From the NCBI RefSeq assembly GCF_003590095.1, contig NC_039493.1, positions 4,154,001 through 4,218,000 of the forward strand: a DNA stretch of 64,000 nucleotides, in the 5' to 3' direction. The translations under genes and the position numbers were made by a program. The notes beneath the pieces are model-generated. The model was not told the DNA's origin, did not search any database, and saw only the letters and a list, made by a program, of their open reading frames with translations. This document shows, piece after piece, positions 15,501 to 25,709 of this stretch (the stretch's first letter is position 1; each line of letters begins with the position of its first letter). The stretch comes from Trichoplusia ni. Its lineage: Eukaryota > Arthropoda > Insecta > Lepidoptera > Noctuidae.

Positions 15501-18500
15501 CACCGGTATCTATGTTACCGAGTCCGTGGAAGCTGTTAACCCGTATTTTTGACTCATTGACCGCCTTATCTGAACGACAGTGAAAGTGAGTGATGTCATC
15601 GACGCTCGCGCATTATATAAGCTATTGTGTGCGAAATGCCACTCGTTTAACATCGTATGAATATGCAGAAGATCAATAGATTGACCTAGGGTCCGTTTTC
15701 CTGATGATTTACTGGTAAACGGGATGGGTGAAGGACTCCCGTAGTTCTTAACAGCAAAAAAAGGACTTTGGGAAATTCTTTCCGATCCTCCACTCAGAAG
15801 AAGGAGCAAGGATTCTTCCCCAGTAGGGATGACCATGGATTTTTCCGAATAATTAAAAGGAACTTCTGACTTGCAACTCTTTTTACAGACACTCAAATCT
15901 TACCTTTCTTACAATTAAAACCGGGTATTTCACATCGTGGACCTTCTGCAGTAATATTATTCTTGGACAATGCGAATTGAAATCATTTTAATCTTGATGA
16001 GTTCTATGTCTTGTTATCGAGATGAAAACATTGTTGTTTTAATTTTAAGTTGCTTAACGTGTTTTATAAGGAGTGTGGGGCCTATTGTGTGTGTGAGAGA
16101 TTTTTAAGAACTTTCAATAAAGTCGGAGAGTCATTCATTTCGTGATGGGACTTTCGTTGTCTGTATTTGGAGTTCGCCATATTCTTGTCAAGGATACGTA
16201 GGTTGTAACTCTTTATTAAGCTTTTTACGACTTTTCTTACAACATTTTTTAAAGGTACCTAAGTAGGATAAAGTGTGTGCGTTATTTGGAAACTACGAAA
16301 AAGCGATACATGAAAAAAAAATCATTTTTGGCTATTGATTGTCAATTTTATTTAGATAATAAACTAATTATAATGGAAATGTCCAAGTAGCTTCAGGATC
16401 AATAAGATCTTTTAACTTTCAACTCTTCTTTTCCCTACAAGCTACTTAATTATATCTTAATCAACTTGTTTATTAATCAAATACTAAGTGGTAAAAAATA
16501 TCCTCAATCGTAATGCCGCAATCAGAACAGGCCCAGTTGAAAATTCTTATGAAACATTAGTTATTAGTTGGAAAATCCACGTCTGTGCAACTTTACCGAT
16601 ACATGCGGGCTGTAATTATAATTTATTGCGTTTAGTTACTTCATTTATACCTAGTATTTTATTTGAGTCAACTAAAAACATCGATCATATCATAATTTTG
16701 ACGCTATTTTATTATAACAACTTTCGTAAGGCGGATGCGTAGTTATTTATTTAATAACTCGAGCGTATTTATCGGGATTATATTGATATAAATAATAATA
16801 CTAAGCTTTATAATAAGGCCTGAATAAATAAACAAAACCCGAATTCTTTTATAATATATAATTGATAATTAACTTACATTACACAATGCTATGTCTGGTA
16901 TCCAACGATAGGAATATATTACAATTACGAACTCTTACCGACCGTGGGACAGACCGTTTATGATATGCTTTTGTGCTGCTTTTCTTTATTTCAAAGTAAT
17001 AATACTTATTAAGAAACGCATTACTAAGTAGGCTGGTTATTGTTGTTAGAGTGACAACAATATGACACTAAACGCAGTTATGATGAAGTAACGCTAGACG
17101 CATGTAGCAGCCTGTCGCTTACGAAACGAAATAAGTCGTGCACGCAATTTTTTTAACTACTCTCTGACTAATAATTTAGTTCATGTGTCAATAACATTTA
17201 AGTCAAATGCACGAGATCCTCAAACTCAGATTAAGTGCATGTGGATCACAAATGCTTCTTCTGCACGGATATCGAAGACCGGACACACATTGAGGTTGGA
17301 ATGGCGATACCACTCGGCTATTCGTGCAATCAAAAGGCATTTAAAGTTAAACCTATGTACTTTCAGAGTAACGACATCTAGGGATCTACAAAAAAGCCTT
17401 ATGCTCTTCCTTCGTCGTTCCCCCCTTTTATGAGTTCACTTCTTCAATTCTCGGAATCACCAAGTCCGCTGGTAAGAAGTCCAAGGTTACGAACAAGCAA
17501 ACTGGGATCGTACCTCTTAAAAGTAAAACTGTAGCCTAAGTACAAGTTAGTCACCGCACTAGACCGTATAGTGCCGTCTCGCTTCCAAAGCAGTACAAAC
17601 CTTTAAAAACAACCTGATCGCCTTACATAATATTACATAAAGTTCTGATCATTACCAGCTCCGGGTCTACCAATAGGTGCGTGAGTAACGCTGTGTTTCC
17701 CAGTGACGTAACGAGGTCAGTGTTTATGAAACATCCTTCGTTGCATGTTAATACGTGCGGTGATACCACACCCCCGGTTTTGGGACACGGATCTTTTGTC
17801 AACAAACTGCAATACCTAATTGTGCCTAAGGAAGTTTCTTTGAGTTATTTTTAACTCTGCCAAATATTATGATGAAAACTTTTGTCACTGCAATCCACAA
17901 TGGATGCGGAGACCTGTATCTAAACATTTAATAAAAGTACAGATCTACAGATCACAAAACTGACAGTCTATCCAAGTGAGATTTCTAAAATCCTAAACTA
18001 AGAAACTTCCATTGCAAAAATGTCAATGAGTCAGATGGGACTTTTACAGAATATTTAAAGAAGGTAAAGGGATCTTCCTTAAAATTGAATTTAGCGTAAG
18101 CGTAGAGCTAACTTCATAAATGAAAACCACCACTTAAATGAAAGATTTCACAATTAAGCGTAACAGTAAGACCTGTTTATATACATATTTTCCAGTTAAC
18201 GAACTATATTTATATAACAGCGGTAAGTCGGCAAGATAAAGCAGTCTTGACAACTGTCCGATACGAATTTCAGGTCAGTATTCAATAGACCTGTTGCTAG
18301 AACTGGCTAGGAATAGATAATGATTCACGGAATTAATTTACTTGGATTATCCATTTATAAGTTAAGTACACATTTGGCGTTTTAGATCCTAAAATATAAA
18401 ATTATCTTTATTCGCTTATAGTGAGGTAAAATAGATAAAATAATTACAATTATCACACACTTTGTTGGAAAATCACAGCATGCAAATTTGATGAAGCAAA

Positions 18501-21500
18501 CTACTATCATATCTAAATTCTTACTTCCATAGCCCAGCCCATATTCGTCCTCTGCTGGACATAGGTCTTCCCAATTTTACGCCATCTTCGGCTGCTCGCA
18601 TCCAGCTCCTGCCAGCCATATTGCGCAGATATGTTGAAAGCTATCAAATTGATCCTACCATCTCTGCGAAGACATTACCAGCCCATATAAAGAGATAACT
18701 ATACATCGTTGCGTTTACTGTGGACCAGCACAATTGGAGACAGTAAATGTAATGTTTGTTTACTAAGAGACACTATTTTAGTCCTGAAGAGATTAGTTAA
18801 TAAGCCTTTTGCGGCATTTAATTTGCATTAAGCTAGGTAATCACTGTTATGTAGAAAGTATATTGTATCTTAAAATCAACTTATTCGGTTAATTTGAAAC
18901 AATTAATACCCACGTTAGTATTTTTGTACACTGTACGATTGACAAACGCCTGGGAATGAACTGCACTAAAACATGTATTGTTAATCTTTGCGTGATTATT
19001 TTTTATTTGTTTATTCAAAACACCCTTTTTGGATTTGGTGCGAGTCGTATTTTGTTTCCGATCTGTTAAATAAAAAACTGCCAATGCTTGTTTTGTTTGA
19101 TCTCCGTTTCTCATTATCTTAGCAATCTTTCCATTGTGTCGGATAATGTTTCACACAACCCTTCCGTCCTTTTTCTTAATTCTATTTAGCTTTTAGCTCC
19201 CTTGTCAACTATTTTTTTAGAACCGATTTCTAACCCAAAATATAAATATTTATTTCTGACTACTAATCAGAAATAAATTTACTATCATCCTGAGGGCCTG
19301 CCTCTTCCTCTTCTACTAAGATTGTTATACATGTAGAAGCAAGTTGCGAAGAAGAACTCTACAACTGGCATATTGGTCTAGTGTTTAGTGGGTCTGACGG
19401 CTATTCCGGAGGTCGTAGGTTTGATTTAGTTTGGTTTGCTTAGTTTGAGACTAGGCGTTGTGTGAAAGTTATGGAATATTATTATCATATCTCTCTTTCA
19501 CAAACACACTTGTCTTGCTTCGCTTTGCTTTGCTTGCCCAGAACTGGCTAAGACTGACCCTAAAACACATCGAAGGCTTCGCCATAACCAATGTCAGTCA
19601 AGGCACATTGCACAACGTTAGCATAAAACTTTCTACTGACTCACAAATGCCCATAAGTCCTAGTCGTACGTTGGTAACATATTACGTTTATTTTTAAAAC
19701 TATTTATGGTAATTTTGACCGACTTTTCTCGTTTATTTAAAAATAAACTAGGTCTAAATTTAGATTCTAGTTACGTAGAGGTTCAAACTACTTGATACAT
19801 ATACAAGATACTTTAGGATGAGTAAAGTGGGTTTTGCTCGAGTTTGTAAGTTATCTGCAGTATAATAAAGAGTCAAATTCGTTTACTTAGCTTAAATCCA
19901 AGAGCTGACTATAGGCTTCACCAACCAGATCTAACAGCGATATGACATTAAAATGTTCCATGAGCCGTAATATTCCCTTACATAACGACAAGCTTTGCAA
20001 AATATTACCAATAAAAGAAAAAGAACGCAACTAATCTTAAAAATGTAAGTTGCGTGACTTCCGCTAGAGACAATCGTGATGAGTCACGATGGACAATCTC
20101 CAAATGTTAACGAAATACCTGCGAGACACACACGACACACGACACTCCAATAAATACACAAATAAAACCAAAACCTTATTCTGAGAAAGCATTAAATTAG
20201 GTAGTTTCACTCTCCTTTGAGACGTAATCCACTATTATTATAAGATTAAACAAATTAAAAGTTTCTCCGAAACCAAAGATGGATGCGACTTTTAATTGTT
20301 TACCTGTTTTTGTTTTTCTGTCTTTGTTTAGTATTGGAAGCCTTTGCATTCGTTTTGGAATCATAAACCAAAACCTATTGTTTTTCAACAAATTGATGTG
20401 AAATAGCTAAATCGTGTAGGCCTCTACTTAAATTGGAGACGACAAAGGTGAAAGCTGTCTAATCCATAAAAGTACCTAAAATGAAGACAGTTTAAATACT
20501 TCACACGTAACCCAGCGTGTCTAAAGGACTCGATTACTTTCACGACTCGCTCATATAATTGTAACTAAAATACGAAATTTCTTTTAAAATATTCTAATAT
20601 CGATTACGTGAAACTTGATTTTGCATAACGATTTTAAGATACATGTAATCTAGAGACATAATTAAGTAATTGCATGATGATAATTATTCTTCACGACACG
20701 CACGGAGGTTACTACCGCTAATATTAGAGAGTTTTATGTAGGGAACTAGGAATGTACTTTTACTTTAGCAAGCAAAAATATATTGTTTATTCAATTTTCA
20801 TTCTTAGGCAAAACAGTGAGAGAACCTTCTTTATTTTAAACTCTTCCGTATCATCTCAAATGATTTTTCCAGCTTAATACTTTTTCTATTGATGTAAATT
20901 GGAAACAATAAAAGCAATGTTTCTGTTGTTCCAGGTGTAATACAGATATTACCAGCGGGATGTCAGTACGCAGACCACCACATGGGTAGGTATGCATCAA
21001 TTCTTCTAGTCGCCCCCTACCTCTTGCCTCAAGTACAGACTTTACAACGTTCTTTCCATCTTCCAGTAAGCTTCGTGCAGAGCCCGGGTGACTGGAACAG
21101 ACACTCACAGCAAAGGAACCCCCCATGGCATCAGTTCTCATCACCAAGAAAAAGATCTCCAGACCAAAGCGCTTACTACGCAAATAACCAGTACGACCCT
21201 CAGTATGGCTTTAACAATTATGGTCCTCAACCTAATCAAATTGGTAATCCCCACTATGGACAAACCCAAAACTATCCGGGACAACATTTCCCCGGACCGC
21301 AATATAATAGCAGATCATCCGTAGGACTGATCTATTCTGATCCAACATATCAGAACGATCCGAGGTTACTGTCAGACTCAGCGTTCACGAAAATTTCTGA
21401 AACCCTCGGTGCTATCAATACCGTCGGTCACTACCTAGTGGATATGGTCAGTGACTCTCGAGATAGGGATGAAAAGGATCCCAATTTACAACGGTTGCCG

Positions 21501-24451
21501 CATGCTCTGTACACCATAAGTAAAAATGTTTTAGGCCGAAACGTTACCGATAAAATAGCGCCTATCGTAAAGAAGGCTCTACCGAACGTATTACCCGATG
21601 TCCCTGTTTCAAAAATAACGAATATTGAGGCAGAAGAAGACAGAGGAGCTATATGTTCAACACCTGAGAACGAGGAAGGCTACTGTGTAGATTTGTCGAA
21701 TTGTCCGAAACTGCTGCTGAACTTCATGTACCTCCGAGAATCCTTGTGTTTCAAGGATTCGCTTGTCCCTGGAGTCTGTTGTCCGAAGTACGCGATCACA
21801 CCTTCGGAGAAACCGGTAGTGGCTTCATCTAGTAAACCGACACTGTTAGTACCAGTGACAACTCAGAAACCTAAGCCTGTGGTGACTGAGAAGCCGTCAG
21901 CGGTGTTGGTGCTCACGACGAAAAAGCCGAAGCCGATTACCACCACGAAACGGCCGCCCAGCACCACGCGGCGGACGACCACTACTACGCGCCGCCCGCC
22001 CACCACCACGGTGACCACACCCAGGACTACATCATATTACACAGTCGCGCCACCTGTTATCAGCAATTACTCTAACATTGTTGATATTGAAGGTAAGAAA
22101 TCAACAGAATTATAAATACTCTGCTTGTCACGTAACTATGTGCCTCTGTATTTACAGAATTCTGAGGACCAACCTATTTATCCATTTGATACGTTTTTAG
22201 GTTGTAACGATCACGAAGACGATATCAAAACGCAATACTTTTCAGAAAATGTAGTTCTCCAAATACCTAGATTCATACTTTATCAACATACTCCTGTTTT
22301 CAGACTGCGGCCAACGAGAAGACGAAGGTGGTCGCATCGTGGGCGGCACAGAAGCCAAGTCCGGCGCGTGGCCGTGGATGGCCGCCATCTACCTGCACAG
22401 CCCCAAGGGCCGCGAGTTCTGGTGCGGCGGCACGCTCGTCAACAAGAAGCACGTGCTCACCGCCGCGCATTGCACTCGGGACTCCAAGCAGAAACCGTGA
22501 GATTGGCTATTCTGTTGCCAAGTTTTTTCTTGTTTTAAGTCTGAGGAAATAAGTATACGTCATACAAATTTTGTTGTAAAAGTACCGAAGAATAATTTAA
22601 TTCCATATTTTGATGAATTTGACACCATTTTCTCGTTCAATATAACGTCCAAACTTCCAAAAATCGACTTTTTTTTTAACCAATCTTCGATTCACTGACA
22701 GATATTACTTATACCTGAAGGAATTATTTATGAACTTGGCATTAGATAATTATGTTAAGTCCACTTTCATTTAATTGTACAATATACATATATTAACACA
22801 AGCTGTTGCCCGCGACTTCGTCCACGTGGTTAGAATTTTCCCCGTTTTTTCCACATTTTACATTGTATCTTCGCTTCTATTAGTTGCAGCGTGATGTTAT
22901 ATATCCTATAGCCTTCCTTGATAAATGGTCTATTCAACAAAAAAAATGTTCAATTCGAACCAGTAGTTCCTGAGATTAGCGCGTTCAAACAAACAAACAA
23001 ACTCTTTAGCTTTATATATTAAGTATAGATATTCCAGTAATTCCTTAAAATATTTTTTTATGAAAGTGCGATAAACACCTATAAATAACACTTTGCAACC
23101 ATGTTCTATTTACCGTGAGTAACCTGTTCTGACCTATTGCTCTGTAGATACCCTCCCCGTCAGTTCAGCGTGCGTCTGGGCGACGTGGACCTGGCGCGGG
23201 ACGACGAGCCCTCGCGGCCCGTCACGTTACGCGTCACCGACGTCAGGACACACAACCAGTTCTCAAGGGTCGGCTACTATAACGATATCGCTGTGCTGGT
23301 GCTTTCAGGTAAGGGGGACAGTTGTTGAAAAGGTCGCTTTTTATGTACGGATGAATTTGTTTACAAGGTTAGCAGTAGGTACTTATGGGTGTGATTGTTT
23401 TGGTTGTAGAAGTGCGTCACCGCTTTAGGATGTAGGTCTCGTTTACCAACTTCAGCAGTCCTGGTGGAACTATGACCTTTATTCTCTTTTCTCACAAGTC
23501 TAATTTTACAATGTAATTTAGATAGAGAATAAATGCTACGCCACTACTTGATTTAGTTATAAATGCCATAATTATTATAAGTATATGTCAGTTAAAGGCA
23601 CCATCCATGATTCCCGAAAAAGACTCAAACACAAATGGTTTTTTTTATCAGACAACGTCCAAAAATCGAAATACGTGATACCAATATGCCTACCTCACGG
23701 AGAGCTAAGACGGCAGCAGTTCGACGGAGCTATCGCCACAGTGGTGGGGTGGGGCAACACGCGCTACGGCGGCGGGGAGAGCTCCAAGCAGCTGGAGGCC
23801 AGGATGCCGGTGTGGAGGAACGAGGACTGCGACCGAGCCTACTTCCAGCCCATTACTGACACGTTCCTGTGCGCTGGGTACGCGAGAGGCGGTGTTGATG
23901 CTTGTCAGGTAAACTGTTCATATAATTCTACTGTTGCATGATGATGAGTTTGCGTCGCGTTCCCATGGTCTCAGGTACAGGGAAGGGTGAAGCACTTTGG
24001 TGGTTTTAGCCGGTCGGAGTTCGGCACACCTCTCTGCCTTTCCAAGGGCGGAGAAAGTCCATGAGGATTTCCCCGGGTAGAAAAAGGATTATAATATTAT
24101 TAGGATCAAGAAGCCTCATCTTAAAGTAATACTGATGAAATGTGCAAGCGAGACGACGGTCTATTACCAGCGAGAGCTATTTCTTTATGGGGTGAGTTTA
24201 GCCCCGGAAAAAAAAGAGTAATTTTGATATTTCCTCCAACTTAACTATTCCTTTATGAATTCCGTCATATTCAAATATTTTGTCTTTTGTTTCAGGGTGA
24301 CTCAGGAGGACCTCTCATGCTTCAAGTGAAAGGCCGTTGGGTACAAATAGGGGTGGTTTCGTTCGGAAACAAGTGCGGGGAACCGGGCTACCCAGGAGTC
24401 TACACCAGGGTCACACACTACTTCAACTGGTTACAAGAAAACTTAATTTAA
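6588..24451 (+). CDS. Clip-domain trypsin-like serine protease, secreted zymogen (CG7432/proclotting-enzyme-like)
   Basis: The exons are 6588-6642, 20935-22092, 22304-22496, 23148-23308, 23652-23908 and 24296-24451, with agreeing phases (1,1,2,1,0), giving 659 residues. Exon 1 and the start of exon 2 join into a hydrophobic signal peptide ending near AGCQYA. A Gly/Asn/Tyr/Gln-rich stretch follows, then a six-cysteine clip domain (about 257-300, ending GVCCP), a Thr/Pro-rich linker, and the cleavage site GGR415/IVGG. The catalytic triad is complete: His460 in TAAHC, Asp515 in YNDIA and Ser611 in GDSGGPL. Asp605, six residues before the serine, predicts cleavage after Arg/Lys. The family acts in extracellular cascades (immunity, clotting, cuticle). 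From memory it is closest to Drosophila CG7432. Exon 1 is the least certain part because its intron is 14.3 kb. An 81-nt stretch of exon 2 (20986-21066) may be an optional intron. Confidence 0.88.
7313..7436 (+). repeat. LINE 3'-tail-like fragment ending TTAGTATAGAT
   Basis: The segment begins near CTAAACGGCTGGAACGATT and ends GATCAGCTAGTATTAGTATAGAT. The TTAGTATAGAT terminus is shared with the repeats at 22798 and 27337, while the body differs, so it looks like another subfamily of RTE-like 3' ends. Confidence 0.4.
8130..8225. repeat. Diverged interspersed repeat related to 23945-24090
   Basis: The block GGGGGAATTCTCATGGATACC, followed by a G-rich stretch and TGTCAGGCAG, loosely mirrors in reverse complement the block near 24040-24080 (TCCATGAGGATTTCCCCGGG). 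The similarity was judged by eye over a short length. Confidence 0.3.
12080..13740 (+). mobile_element. 5'-truncated non-LTR retrotransposon (CR1/Jockey-like LINE) in protease intron 1
   Basis: An open frame to the stop at 13508-13510 encodes most of a reverse transcriptase. Visible motifs are KNYRPIALIPTFSKIFEK, a DMSKAFDFV aspartate block, GVPQGSVLGPLLFLIYIND, and the catalytic box as FADD (near 12713-12724) instead of the commoner YADD. The endonuclease and any first ORF are missing, and the frame has no ATG at its left end, so the element is 5'-truncated as usual for LINEs. The 3' UTR ends near 13740 in AATAAACGATTTGATTTGAT, a short tandem tail. It lies in the sense direction of the host gene. 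The long intact frame suggests a fairly recent insertion. The left boundary is approximate and I could not define a target duplication. Confidence 0.85.
13792..13837. repeat. Short perfect hairpin (16-nt arms)
   Basis: Arm TTTTTGTTTTCAAGTT (13792-13807) pairs with AACTTGAAAACAAAAA (13822-13837) across a 14-nt AT-rich loop, 50 bp beyond the LINE tail. No function is evident. Confidence 0.7.
15071..15215 (+). mobile_element. tRNA-derived SINE (diverged)
   Basis: The left part looks like a decayed tRNA promoter: an A-box-like ATTGTCGAGTGGTAAAGG and a B-box-like GGGGTTCGATCCAC about 50 bp later. The segment after it (TTTTGTGTGCCACGAATGGGTCTGG) resembles the SINE body at 63335-63375 (TGTTTGTGATC...GTACTGGGTCTGGG). 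There is no intact cloverleaf, so it is not called a tRNA gene. Confidence 0.55.
18533..18690 (-). repeat. LINE 3'-end-like fragment (CCCAGCCCATATTCGTCC type)
   Basis: The text reads AGCCCATATTCGTCCTCTGC, TGGACATAGGTCTTCCCAAT, then GCATCCAGCTCCTGCCAGCC. This is a familiar lepidopteran repeat in which the antisense reads like 'gtccagcagtgggac' LINE tails. The assignment is from memory and the copy is diverged. Confidence 0.45.
19371..19487 (+). mobile_element. tRNA-derived SINE
   Basis: An A-box-like TTGGTCTAGTGTTTAGTGGG and a B-box-like GGTCGTAGGTTTGATT are followed by TTTGAGACTAGGCGTTGTGTG. The latter corresponds to the reverse complement of CAGCGCCATCTAGTCTCAAA at 63920-63940, which places it in the same SINE family as the copies near 63.3 and 63.9 kb. 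Confidence 0.6.
22798..23031 (+). repeat. LINE 3'-end-like repeat, copy 2
   Basis: It runs from AGCTGTTGCCCGCGACTTCG through TTAGTTGCAGCGTGATG and CAAACAAACAAACAAACTC to ATATTAAGTATAGAT. It has the same block order as 27337-27586 and lies in intron 3 of the protease gene. It resembles RTE-class LINE 3' ends and carries no coding sequence. Confidence 0.7.
23945..24090 (+). repeat. Interspersed repeat fragment in protease intron 5
   Basis: The segment GTCGGAGTTCGGCACACCTC through TCCATGAGGATTTCCCCGGG is GC-richer than the surrounding intron and resembles a lepidopteran repeat I recall without a firm family name. The piece at 8130-8225 may be a diverged copy in the other orientation. Confidence 0.35.
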
Positions 24452-25709
24452 ATATGTAACGTATAAGTCAACGAGTTCGATAATTTATGTTAATTATTAC
24501 GTAAAACATGTTAATGCAACGAGTCACTTGTAGTTTAATATTTATTAGAGAATGATAATAAATAAGAAGAATTGTTATTTTTAATGTTGAAACGAAATTA
24601 TCATTTTTATTATCAATTAATATCTTAGTTATCAACTGGACCTATTCCTTTTATTCATAGTAAATAGTAAAAATAGCACTCCATAGTTTTTCAGGTTTAA
24701 TACCTCTCACCCAGTTACCATGTTTCAAGAATAAGTTAGTTAATTTAAGTAACAATTTGTAAAAATATTAATTTATTTTTTACTCATAATTATGCGTACA
24801 TAAATACTGCACTCGATCTATTTATTAGCAGGACCACAGCTGGACCTATTTACTTAAAAAGATAAAAGATATTGTGATAATTTTATAATTTAAAATTACT
24901 GACTGTTAGTTATAAGATTAATAAATGTAATACTATGGACCAAATTGTTTTATTTCAACTACCTTTGTTCTATGGAAACAGCAAGACACCCAGCGGGCTC
25001 GTCGTTGCACATAAGTTATCCAAGTTCCTAACTTCATAACGTCAAGAAAGCATTAGAAGTATATATTTAAAAGTATTTTAAAGTAACTTTCATCTTGGTG
25101 AATTTAAGGTATGTACTTGGTAACTTCAAATTTTCTCTTGCTTCTATTATATATCTTAGTTATCTTGGTCCCCCTAAAATTGTAGGCGATAATCCTGGGA
25201 GTCACTAGAAGCTAAAATTAAAAAAGATTCCCGGGATTACGTTACAGTAGTTAAGGTATTTTTTTTAATTTTTGTAATAAGCCCGAAAATATCGCCCCAC
25301 GAAATCCTTCAAACATAAGTATTACTATTGAACAAAAATAAATGCGCCTTTTGAATTGCTACGTAAAAGAAAGTAATGTAAAACTGTATATTCATTTCTG
25401 AACGCAACCGTAGAACGTCATTTGCGAAATGTTGTCAAAAATAATATTCCTCACATTTGAAGCATACACGTTAAATCTATCTTTGTCATACGAATAGCGT
25501 TAAACAAGAAAGCACTACCGGTGACGTTTACCATTCAACATCATAAACTGACGTTTCGCTGTGACTAATGGTTTATGTACATTCTATTGGATTAAAATAA
25601 ATATAAATGTTTAAGACCCGAAGCCTTAACAATATTTAGGAAGTTTATAAATTACTTAGGGTCTTAATGACGTGAAATCTACGTGCGGTGAACATAAAAT
25701 TTGGTCAAA
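24452..25709. other. Intergenic spacer, protease to UNC-50
   Basis: An AT-rich 1.26-kb spacer between two genes on the same strand. AATAAA-type signals shortly after the protease stop (near 24550 and 24920) are plausible polyadenylation signals. The proximal part probably holds the UNC-50 promoter and leader. No coding sequence was seen. Confidence 0.5.

Larger units (their letters stand above)
6643..20934 (+). other. 14.3-kb first intron of the protease gene
   Basis: The intron runs from GTAAGT at 6643 to TTGTTCCAG ending at 20934. It is AT-rich and holds a LINE with a reverse transcriptase reading frame (12080-13740), tRNA-like SINEs (15071 and 19371), other repeat fragments and a small hairpin. 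I found no other convincing exon. The longest unexplained frame (15510-15896, minus) has no recognisable domain. Confidence 0.6.

Noticed and set aside
15510..15896. 128-codon minus-strand frame in protease intron 1
   Set aside because: No domain, signal or splice context; composition looks like decayed repeat, and it lies inside an intron.
16760..16782. GAGCGTATTTATCGGGATTAT resembling part of the 28-kb palindrome arm
   Set aside because: Only about 13 bp match (CGTATTTATCGGG) with no extension; too short to call a copy.
25701..25709. Upstream TTG-GTC-AAA extension of UNC-50
   Set aside because: TTG is not a likely initiator here; the ATG at 25710 has a good AAA context.
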